Positions 6,479 through 11,651 of a stretch of 11,651 bases of DNA are shown here, in pieces. Both the position numbers and the translations under genes were made by a program. The notes below the pieces were generated by a model, which did not search any database, was not told the DNA's origin, and worked only from the letters and a program-made list of their open reading frames with translations. The stretch lies in contig PMIQ01000105.1 in the NCBI GenBank assembly GCA_003157175.1, positions 13,515 to 25,165 on the forward strand, in the 5' to 3' direction. The DNA is from Chloroflexota bacterium (lineage in GTDB: Bacteria > Chloroflexota > Limnocylindria > Limnocylindrales > CSP1-4). The first letter of the stretch is position 1; every line of letters starts with the position of its first letter.

Positions 6479-7342
6479 GTGACGGCCGAAACGCATGACC
6501 CGACTCCGACCAGCTCCTCGATCCCACGCAACCCCGGGCGGCTCGATCTGGGGATGCGGGCGACGCTCGTCTTCCCCAACCGTGAGATCGTCGAGCGCTA
6601 CTACGTGCCGCTCATCTACACCGCCTGCCGGACCTGCTACTCCGAGCTCGCCCCGGACGACATCTTTGAGCGCGCGGTCGACGGCAGGATCACGCCCGAG
6701 AAGCAGCGCGAACTCATCGGTCGGGTGATCGAGTCCGGGCACGGCTCGACCATCGAGCACGTCGTCTTCACCTTCGCCATCACCGGCGTCAGCCGCACCC
6801 TCAGCCACCAGCTCGTCCGGCACAGAGTTGGCGTCGCCTTCGACCAGCAGAGCCAGCGCTACGTCTCGTACAAGAAGGGCGCGTCGACGATGCTGCCGGC
6901 GACTATCGCCGAGGCCGATCCACAGCTGCGGCACCAGTACGAAGAACAGGTCGAAGGCGCGCTGGAGCTGTACTCGGAGCTGCTCGAGGCCGGCGTTCCC
7001 GGTGAGGACGCCCGCTTCGTCTTCCCCAACGCCACGCGGACGAACCTGGTCATGACGGCGAACCTGCGGGCCCTGATCCACATGTCCGGCCTGCGGCTGT
7101 GCACGATGGCCCAGTGGGAGATCCGGCGTCTCTTCCAGCTCATTCGCCACGAGGTTTTCGCCGTCAGCCCCTTCCTTGGCAGCTTCCTTGCACCCAAGTG
7201 CGTGCCCCTCGGATACTGCGACGAGGCCGCCAACCGGGACGAGCATTGCCCCATCCGCCCGCACAAGGACAGAGTCCTCGCGGCCTGGGCGGACAGGGCC
7301 GGTAGGACCAGATCGGATCACCCGGGGACAGGCGAGACCTGA
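6479..7342 (+). CDS. thyX: Flavin-dependent thymidylate synthase ThyX
   Basis: Makes dTMP from dUMP using methylene-tetrahydrofolate, with FAD and NADPH. 287 aa from GTG 6479, chosen for the -10 box six nt upstream and family length; the frame is open further upstream but Pro/Arg-rich. Visible motifs are ESGHGSTIEH (86-95), RHRVGVAFDQQSQRYV (114-129), FPNATRTNLVMTANLRALIHMSGLRL and AQWEIRRLFQLIRHEV. The usual ThyX motif is RHR-x7-S; here eight residues separate RHR from Ser125. The C-terminus has KCVPLGYCDE and EHCPIRP, a three-Cys tail reminiscent of Cys-rich C-termini in some ThyX proteins. The family is certain. It is divergent from the SatD-like gene and separated by 280 nt from the next gene. 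Confidence 0.95.
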   Translation: MTAETHDPTPTSSSIPRNPGRLDLGMRATLVFPNREIVERYYVPLIYTACRTCYSELAPDDIFERAVDGRITPEKQRELIGRVIESGHGSTIEHVVFTFAITGVSRTLSHQLVRHRVGVAFDQQSQRYVSYKKGASTMLPATIAEADPQLRHQYEEQVEGALELYSELLEAGVPGEDARFVFPNATRTNLVMTANLRALIHMSGLRLCTMAQWEIRRLFQLIRHEVFAVSPFLGSFLAPKCVPLGYCDEAANRDEHCPIRPHKDRVLAAWADRAGRTRSDHPGTGET

Positions 7343-7391
7343 GCGGCGTCGGCAACCCTCGGTGGGCGCTCTCACGGGCAGCGGCGCCGAG

Positions 7392-7456
7392 CGGTACGTA
7401 AGGGCAATTGGTCCTGGTACCTCCAGCGGAGTGCTGGCGGGCAACGCCCCGGCCAT
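7392..7456 (+). promoter_or_regulatory. Candidate cis-regulatory structured RNA, copy 1
   Basis: A 65-nt element, 53/65 identical without gaps to 8447-8511. Numbering within the element: GGTAC (2-6) pairs with GTACC (26-30), and inside it AGGGC (10-14) pairs with GTCCT (20-24, one G-U) around loop AATTG. After a linker, CGGG (47-50) pairs with CCCG (57-60) around CAACGC. The 19-nt core GTCCTGGTACCTCCAGCGG (7411-7429) is identical in both copies. It lies 231 nt before the start of the first coiled-coil gene. I do not recognise a known riboswitch. A DNA-level binding site or a leftover of tandem duplication are the alternatives. Confidence 0.55.
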
Positions 7457-7465
7457 GCTTCAGAA

Positions 7466-7493
7466 AAGTCCCTGGCCGTCAGGCCCGGGACTT
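7466..7493. other. Strong stem-loop between thyX and the first coiled-coil gene
   Basis: AAGTCCC (7466-7472) and GGGACTT (7487-7493) pair fully. After one T/C mismatch, GGCC and GGCC pair around loop GTCA. No T-run follows on the plus strand, while AAAA precedes it, so a canonical terminator would read on the minus strand. It may end thyX transcripts imperfectly or be the expression platform of the element just upstream. The second leader has no equally strong hairpin here. Confidence 0.5.
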
Positions 7494-7558
7494 GCAACAA
7501 TGGGCTGGCGTCTCAAGGTGCCCGGTGTGCCATCGTTTGGCCCGGGCCGGACGCGGGG

Positions 7559-7564
7559 TAGTAT
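7559..7564 (+). promoter_or_regulatory. Putative -10 box of the first coiled-coil gene
   Basis: GGGGTAGTAT, with TAGTAT as the possible -10, is matched by GGGGTAGTAA in the paralogous leader. TTGGCC 16 nt upstream (7537-7542) could be a -35. It lies 64 nt before the GTG start. If real, the structured element lies upstream of this promoter rather than in its 5'UTR, unless a longer transcript also exists. Confidence 0.35.
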
Positions 7565-7622
7565 CGTGGGTTCCTAGCCTCCGGTCTGCGAGGACGCGGC
7601 CGCTGGGACCATGGAGATCAGC

Positions 7623-8324
7623 GTGAACGAGTCGGCAGCGTACCAGCAGAACCGATTCATGGCGGATCTGACGCAGGCTATGCGTTCGTCCGCCGAGTCG
7701 TCTCAGCTGGCTGACGTGGAGCAGTGTCAGGCCGACGCCAAAGCGTACGTGGAGCAGCTCCACCTCCGAACGCTGGATGAGTCCCAGGAACTGCGCCAGG
7801 AAGCCGAGGCCGACGTGGCCACGATCCGCGAGCGATCGCGGGTTAGGGTGGAGCGCGTTCGCCAAGAAACCGAACAGCGCCTTTCGCGACGCCGCGAGCT
7901 ACTCGATCAAGAGTTGGCGGAGTTCCACGCCGCGATCGAGCTCGAGATCGAAAGCGTTCAGGAACGGGTCGAGGCCTTTCAGACGGAGGTTTCGCAGTTC
8001 TTCGAGCAACTCCTCCAGGGCGCGGATCCCACTGTCTTCGCCACTATGGCATCCAAGATGCCCGATCCGCCCGCCTTCGCCGACCTGGACCGAGAGGCGT
8101 TCGCCAGTGAGCTCCGAGCAAAACGCGAACGGGCCGAACGGGCCGCAGGCGGCGAACCCGTCGAGGCCGACCTGGCTCCAGCGGTCCCGGCGACGCCCGA
8201 CGCTTCCGACGCTCCGCCGTCGGCCGACTCCAGCGGTGAGCCGGGCGCAGAGCCTCGCGGTCGCTGGTGGACCGACTCCCGCGCCGGCCGTGCGGCGCGA
8301 GGCCACGCCGAAGAGACCAGGTAG
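7623..8324 (+). CDS. Coiled-coil protein, first of two tandem paralogs (lacks C-terminal domain)
   Basis: 233 aa from GTG 7623. The start is chosen because GGAGAT-x-AGCGTGAACGAG is shared with the paralog at 8681, leaving GGAG as a common SD 6 nt upstream; ATG 7611 would put that SD inside the gene. The N-terminal motif NRFMADLTQAMRSSAE (10-25) is followed by a long charged coiled coil (about 35-130: DAKAYVEQLHLRT, ERVRQETEQRLSRRRELLDQELAE) and then QFFEQLLQGADPTVFATMASKMPDPP. The tail from about 172 is Ala/Pro-rich and ends GRWWTDSRAGRAARGHAEETR. By hand count 104 of 160 ungapped positions match the paralog. It recalls DivIVA or ATP-synthase-b-like scaffolds in general layout only; I do not recognise the family. 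The +1 frame near 8266-8322 gives a Pro/Ala linker, hinting that a frameshift removed a C-terminal domain. Confidence 0.8.
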   Translation: MNESAAYQQNRFMADLTQAMRSSAESSQLADVEQCQADAKAYVEQLHLRTLDESQELRQEAEADVATIRERSRVRVERVRQETEQRLSRRRELLDQELAEFHAAIELEIESVQERVEAFQTEVSQFFEQLLQGADPTVFATMASKMPDPPAFADLDREAFASELRAKRERAERAAGGEPVEADLAPAVPATPDASDAPPSADSSGEPGAEPRGRWWTDSRAGRAARGHAEETR

Positions 8325-8446
8325 CGACGACTTCGGGCCCTACGCTCGATGCATCGCGACCCACCGAACCGCCCCCGACGCGGGCCCGCGACTGGCCGGC
8401 GCGCCGTCGCTTGGTGACAACGCATCCCACGGCAGCGGTTGCAGGG

Positions 8447-8511
8447 CGGTACGGAAGGGCGGTTAGTCCTGGTACCTCCAGCGGGGTGCCCGCCGGCAAC
8501 ACCCGGCTCAT
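8447..8511 (+). promoter_or_regulatory. Candidate cis-regulatory structured RNA, copy 2
   Basis: Same length and pairing plan as copy 1. GGTAC/GTACC and AGGGC/GTCCT are unchanged, with loop GGTTA in place of AATTG. The 3' hairpin is GCCGG (8492-8496) with CCGGC (8503-8507). Here the pair C8494-G8505 replaces G7439-C7450 of copy 1, a compensatory change. It lies 234 nt before the start of the second coiled-coil gene. Confidence 0.55.
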
Positions 8512-8614
8512 CATCCAACAGAGCGAAAGTCTCCGGAATCTAGCCTTGGACCCGCGATAATGGCGCTTGGAGCCCCGGGCCCGTTGCGGTAACGTTCCGG
8601 AACCGAGCCCGGGG

Positions 8615-8620
8615 TAGTAA
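8615..8620 (+). promoter_or_regulatory. Putative -10 box of the second coiled-coil gene
   Basis: TAGTAA, preceded by GGGG and followed by CGTG, is conserved with the first leader. It lies 168 nt after the start of the structured element (167 in the other copy) and 66 nt before the GTG start. No convincing -35 was found. Confidence 0.3.
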
Positions 8621-8680
8621 CGTGATCGGGTAGACTCCGGCGCCCGGCCGGGGCCCGGAGAGATGAACGGGGAGATGAGC

Positions 8681-9622
8681 GTGAACGAGACGCCGGCCGC
8701 GCGTCATCCGAACCGATTCCTGGCGGACCTCACGCAGGCCATGCGTTCGACCGCCGAGACGGCGCGGCAGGCGACGATCGATCAATGCCAGGCAGATGCG
8801 AAGGCTTACACCGAGAAGCTCCACGCCCGCACGGACGACGAGGCGGCGTCCCTGCGCAAGGGCGCCGAGGCCGACGTCAGCGCCATTCGCGATTGGTCCA
8901 AGGCAGAGGTCGAGCGCATCCGCGTCGAGACAGAACAGCGGATTGCCCGGCGTCGCGAACTCCTCGAGCAGGAACTTCAGGAGTACAACTCCGCAATCGA
9001 ATTCGAGATCGAGCGCGTCCAGAAGCGCGTGTCGGGGTTCGAGGTAGAAGTCGCGCAGTTCTTCGAGCAGCTCCTGCAGGAAGCCGACCCGACCGTCTTC
9101 GCCAGCATGGCCGCACAGATGCCGGACCCGCCCACGTTCGCGGAGTCCGACCGGGGCACTCTCGCGACCGAGATCAAGGCGCGACGCGAGAAGATCATGC
9201 GCTCCGAGGACCTCCTCGGAGACGAGCCCCCAGATGCGGTCTCTGCTGCCGCCCCTGAACCGTCCGCCGAAGCTGCCGAAGCTGCCGAAGCTGCCGCTGC
9301 CGAAGCCGCCGCTGCCAGGGCGTCCCGTCCCGCTCCTGCGCCCAAGCCGGAAGTCGCCGAATCGACTCAGGTCGTTGTTGTCGGGCTGGTCAGCGTGGCC
9401 AGCATCGCCACGTTCAAGCGCCAGTTGGGCCGCCTGCCCGGCGTGAAGAACGTCGGTGTCTCGTCCGGCCCGGACGGCGAGTTCATCTTCACCGTCGGTC
9501 ACGGCTCGGAGATCTCGCTCAGTTCCCTCATCCCGACACTGCCCAACTTCCAGGCCAGAGTGGTCTCTGAGCGCGATGGGTTACTCAACGTCTCCGCACA
9601 CGATCCGGAGGCGGAGGGCTAG
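8681..9622 (+). CDS. Coiled-coil protein with C-terminal ferredoxin-like domain, second tandem paralog
   Basis: 313 aa from GTG 8681, with SD GGGGAG 6 nt upstream; ATG 8675 and ATG 8663 are alternatives, but both have the SD at essentially zero distance. It has the N-terminal motif NRFLADLTQAMRSTAE (11-26), a coiled coil at about 36-131 and QFFEQLLQEADPTVF. An Ala/Glu then Pro-rich linker (about 185-226) contains a 9-nt DNA repeat. The C-terminal domain at about 229-300 runs TQVVVVGLVSVASIATFKRQLGRL, then GVKNVGVSSGPDGEFIFTVGH, then LSSLIPTLPNFQARVV. This beta-alpha-beta-beta-alpha-beta order is ferredoxin-like and suits protein or ligand interaction. The ParA/CpaE-like ATPase follows after 45 nt and is likely co-transcribed. 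I infer a scaffold partnered with that ATPase. The family is not recognised. Confidence 0.85.
   Translation: MNETPAARHPNRFLADLTQAMRSTAETARQATIDQCQADAKAYTEKLHARTDDEAASLRKGAEADVSAIRDWSKAEVERIRVETEQRIARRRELLEQELQEYNSAIEFEIERVQKRVSGFEVEVAQFFEQLLQEADPTVFASMAAQMPDPPTFAESDRGTLATEIKARREKIMRSEDLLGDEPPDAVSAAAPEPSAEAAEAAEAAAAEAAAARASRPAPAPKPEVAESTQVVVVGLVSVASIATFKRQLGRLPGVKNVGVSSGPDGEFIFTVGHGSEISLSSLIPTLPNFQARVVSERDGLLNVSAHDPEAEG
9269..9295 (+). repeat. Three tandem GAAGCTGCC units in the linker
   Basis: Three perfect 9-nt copies encode EAA units, and degenerate copies continue to about 9316. The repeat sits in the flexible linker of the second coiled-coil protein and could vary in number by slippage without shifting the frame. 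Confidence 0.8.
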
Positions 9623-9667
9623 ATTTCACGGCGTCGCGTCGGCGCCTCAAAGGGAGACTCCGTCACA

Positions 9668-10924
9668 GTGCCCCGGTCAGCAGTCGCAATCGCCCTACCT
9701 CCTGCAGAGTTGGCTGCCGTCAGCGCGCAACTGGTGGAGGCCGGCTACGACGCGATCGCGGTCAACACCGCCGAAGAGCTCGCGATCCTTCTCGTCGAGC
9801 GCCACGACATCGGCGTTGCCATCCTGGACGGGGAGAACGACTTCGATCGGACGATCGAGATGTACGCTCTCCTCCACGATGAGGGCCGCAACATCCCGGC
9901 GTTGATGGTCGTGGCGGCCCGAGCCCTCGACCGGATGGGGCTGGCGGGACGAGCCCGCGTCAGCGACGAGTATTTCACCCGCCCCTACTCCGCCGAGTCT
10001 CTGCGCTGGCGGGTCGAGGCGATGCTCATTCGCGCCGAGGTCCCCACCGACGATTCCACCGGCGGTGTCATCGATACCGACGATGGACCTCCGGTGGACA
10101 ACGCCGACTCCCGCCGCGGCCAGATCGTCATCGTGTTCAACCCCAAGGGCGGCGTGGGCAAGACGACGATCGCGGTCAACGTTGCCGCGATGCTTCAGAT
10201 CCGCAAGGGTCAGCGCGTGCTGCTCGTCGACTGCGACACCGTCACCGGGCACGTGGCCTCCTCGCTCGGCATGGAGAATGTCCGCACCGTCGCCGACGCA
10301 TGGACGGACGACCTGACCACGGGCGTCGTCGAGTCCTTCGCCGAGATCGCCTCGACACACGAGAACGGCGTAGCGGTGCTGGTGATGGCGGAGTCGCCGC
10401 TCCACACGGAGATCCTGGAGCCCAAGCGCGTCGCCGAGGCGATCACCACGGCTCGGCAGGCTTTCGACTGGGTCGTCGTCGACATGCACCCGGACTATGG
10501 GCCGCTCAACCAGGTCATCTTCGAGCGCGCCGACACCATCCTGGTGCCGGTCACGCCCGACGTTCCGGCCATCCGCGCCGCGGTCCAGCTCCGCGAGGTC
10601 GCCGTCGAACTGGATATCCGCGATCGCCTGGCCATGGTCGTGAACCGCGCCAATAGCGGCGTCTCGGTTGAGGACATGGAACGAACGGTGGGCATGCCCG
10701 CGCTGGCAGAAGTTCGGTCCGCCGGCATGCTGTTCGTTCGCGCAGCCAACGAGGGACGCTCCGCCGTCGAGCGCTTCCCCAAGGAAAAGGTCATCGATGA
10801 CATCGAGGAGCTGTGCGACCGGATGATCGCCACGGCAGAGCCGAGCGTGGCCAAGACGGGCAGCGGCTTCCTGGGCATTTTCGGCGGCGGACGGAACACC
10901 AACCCGTCGGTCCGCGCCTCGTAG
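9668..10924 (+). CDS. CpaE/MinD-type ParA-superfamily ATPase with degenerate receiver domain
   Basis: 418 aa; GTG 9668 has GGGAGA 10 nt upstream. Residues 1-122 form a receiver-like domain. Asp54 (AILDGEND) is at the phosphoacceptor position, but the acidic pair at the end of strand 1 is absent (VAIALPPAEL) and the usual Lys-Pro is Arg-Pro (FTRPY, 105-106). It is thus probably a non-phosphorylated interaction domain, as in CpaE/TadZ proteins. Residues 150-390 form the ATPase, with deviant Walker A KGGVGKTT (160-167), LLVDCD (185-190) and WVVVDMHPDYGPL (268-280). The C-terminus ends GSGFLGIFGGGRNT, a short hydrophobic patch that could touch the membrane. Such ATPases position pili, chemoreceptor or secretion complexes. 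The upstream coiled-coil gene is likely in the same operon. No other pilus gene is in the window. Confidence 0.9.
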   Translation: MPRSAVAIALPPAELAAVSAQLVEAGYDAIAVNTAEELAILLVERHDIGVAILDGENDFDRTIEMYALLHDEGRNIPALMVVAARALDRMGLAGRARVSDEYFTRPYSAESLRWRVEAMLIRAEVPTDDSTGGVIDTDDGPPVDNADSRRGQIVIVFNPKGGVGKTTIAVNVAAMLQIRKGQRVLLVDCDTVTGHVASSLGMENVRTVADAWTDDLTTGVVESFAEIASTHENGVAVLVMAESPLHTEILEPKRVAEAITTARQAFDWVVVDMHPDYGPLNQVIFERADTILVPVTPDVPAIRAAVQLREVAVELDIRDRLAMVVNRANSGVSVEDMERTVGMPALAEVRSAGMLFVRAANEGRSAVERFPKEKVIDDIEELCDRMIATAEPSVAKTGSGFLGIFGGGRNTNPSVRAS

Positions 10925-10994
10925 GCCATCGCTCCGGTCGACGCGGGCGTTGTGCGGGCTTGTTGCGCAGCCTTCGCTTGAGCCTGCTTGGTCT

Positions 10995-11651
10995 CTACTC
11001 CGCCTTGGGCCGGGGCCTGCCGCCGCGCGCCTTCATGCCGGCCAGGACGACCCGCTGCGGCTGCGGCATCTCGATGCCGTTCTCCGCGAACGCAGTCAGG
11101 AGTCGCCTGCGCAGCTCACCGCTGACGGCCCACTGCTCCGACGCGCGAACAGTTCCAAGAACCTTGAGCGTCACTCCGAATTGACCCAACTGCGAGACCC
11201 GCTCCACCCGCGGCACCTCCAGGATCCGAGGGCTCCAGTCTGGTTCCGACGCCAGCTCACGCCCAACGCGATCAACCACGGCCGTGGCCTTGTCGATGTC
11301 CGTGCCGTAGACCACCCGAACGTCTTCGTTCACTCGCGCCCACTCGCGCGTGAGGTTCGTGGCCACCGCGATCAGTCCGTTGGGGACCGTGTGGACGGCG
11401 CCGTCCTGGTCGCGCAGCGTCGTCCGGCGCAGAGTGAAATCCTCGACCTTACCCGACACTCCGGCGATCTTGACGACATCGCCGATCGAGTACTGGTTCT
11501 CGATCAAGACCAGGGCACCGTTGAGGTAGTCGCGGACCAGGCTCTGAGTGCCCAGCCCGACGGCGATGCCGATGATCCCGAGGCCGGCGATCGCGGGGCC
11601 GACATCGAGGCGGAAGGCGGTCTCGAGGACCATCAGGGCCGCGATCACGAC
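10995..11651 (-). CDS. MscS-family mechanosensitive channel (5' end beyond window)
   Basis: The minus-strand frame is open to the right edge, so the N-terminal membrane helices are outside the window. About 219 codons are visible. The pore-lining helix is seen as AGLGIIGIAVGLGTQSLVRDYLNGALVLIENQ. The beta domain follows: YSIGDVVKIAGVSGKVEDFTLRRTTLRDQDGAVHTVPNG. An alpha/beta C-terminal domain ends in FAENGIEMPQPQRVV and a basic tail. The first Gly/Ala-rich helix and VPNG are diagnostic for the family. It releases solutes under hypo-osmotic stress at the inner membrane. It is convergent with the ATPase gene (70-nt gap, no clear terminator), so it is probably unrelated to that operon. Confidence 0.92.
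   Translation of the reverse strand, partial: VVIAALMVLETAFRLDVGPAIAGLGIIGIAVGLGTQSLVRDYLNGALVLIENQYSIGDVVKIAGVSGKVEDFTLRRTTLRDQDGAVHTVPNGLIAVATNLTREWARVNEDVRVVYGTDIDKATAVVDRVGRELASEPDWSPRILEVPRVERVSQLGQFGVTLKVLGTVRASEQWAVSGELRRRLLTAFAENGIEMPQPQRVVLAGMKARGGRPRPKAE

Larger units (their letters stand above)
8325..8680. other. Intergenic leader between the two paralogs (356 nt, no gene)
   Basis: I see no gene here. The first ~120 nt are GC-rich with nothing recognisable. The structured element copy 2 follows at 8447-8511, then the AATGG segment near 8560, the putative -10 at 8615-8620 and the SD GGGGAG at 8669-8674. From the element onward, order and spacing match the leader of the first paralog to within 3 nt (234 versus 231 nt), so the leader was duplicated with the gene. 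Confidence 0.7.

Noticed and set aside
6344..7456. Minus-strand frames starting in the two 65-nt elements (MAGALPAS... and MSRVLPAG...), suggesting a shared peptide
   Set aside because: Both translate similarly only because the DNA is conserved. Differences are not biased to synonymous sites, and the first runs antisense through thyX.
7392..7456. T-box leader or tRNA-like structure (TGGTACC resembles part of a T-box antiterminator)
   Set aside because: There is no T-box consensus around it, no aminoacyl-tRNA or amino-acid gene downstream, and no cloverleaf or T-loop.
8540..9502. Minus-strand open frame of 320 codons opposite the second coiled-coil gene
   Set aside because: The plus strand has a paralog with conserved protein sequence and a proper RBS; the minus product has no motif.
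9695..10489. Minus-strand open frame of 264 codons opposite the ATPase
   Set aside because: It is antisense to a certain ParA-family gene and His/Asp/Arg-rich without motif.
1..11651. CRISPR arrays, insertion-sequence ends, rRNA or tRNA genes
   Set aside because: I found no regularly spaced repeats, transposase-like product, terminal inverted repeats or RNA gene signatures in the window.

Overview
The window is high-GC DNA with short intergenic gaps, GTG starts and leaderless-looking promoters. It encodes an NAD-type L-lactate dehydrogenase, a flavin-dependent thymidylate synthase (ThyX), a CpaE/MinD-type ATPase with a receiver-like N-terminus, and an MscS-type channel. No rRNA, tRNA or diagnostic marker is present. 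A Chloroflexota-like or other high-GC terrestrial bacterium is my best guess, and it is only an inference.

Layout. (1) 3-365: the 3' remnant of a Hint-domain (polymorphic-toxin-like) gene, cut off in the middle of the domain. An AT-richer, hairpin-prone stretch follows. (2) 598-2189: a 47-aa zinc-ribbon-like protein, a protein with two copies of one module, and a small XRE regulator. The regulator is preceded by a direct-repeat operator with an exact 20-bp period. A near copy of that operator lies inverted at about 371-404. (3) 2368-3453: L-lactate dehydrogenase. (4) 3533-4667: a small alpha+beta hypothetical protein and a divergent two-helix membrane protein. (5) 4704-6256, minus strand: a SatD-like protein with a C-terminal helix-turn-helix, overlapped by 4 nt with a DUF3307-type membrane protein. 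Its promoter -35 box is embedded in a perfect 10+10 palindrome. (6) 6479-7342: thyX, divergent from the SatD gene and also apparently leaderless. (7) 7343-10924: two tandem paralogous coiled-coil proteins, then a receiver-like/ParA-type ATPase. (8) 10995-11651, minus strand: an MscS-family channel running off the right edge.

The most interesting part is 7343-10924. Each paralogous coiled-coil gene is preceded, at almost the same distance (231 and 234 nt to the start codon), by an ungapped 65-nt element that is 53/65 identical between copies. The element folds into a two-part hairpin and a second hairpin. Differences fall mostly in loops or linker, and one is a compensatory G-C to C-G swap. 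This looks like an undescribed cis-regulatory RNA controlling a coiled-coil/ATPase module, perhaps for polar or surface organisation. The second paralog carries an extra C-terminal ferredoxin-like domain that the first lacks.

The SatD/DUF3307/thyX region gives a compact picture of autoregulation, with a palindrome over the -35 box and a third half-site towards thyX. The XRE region gives another, and its operator has an inverted copy next to the toxin remnant.
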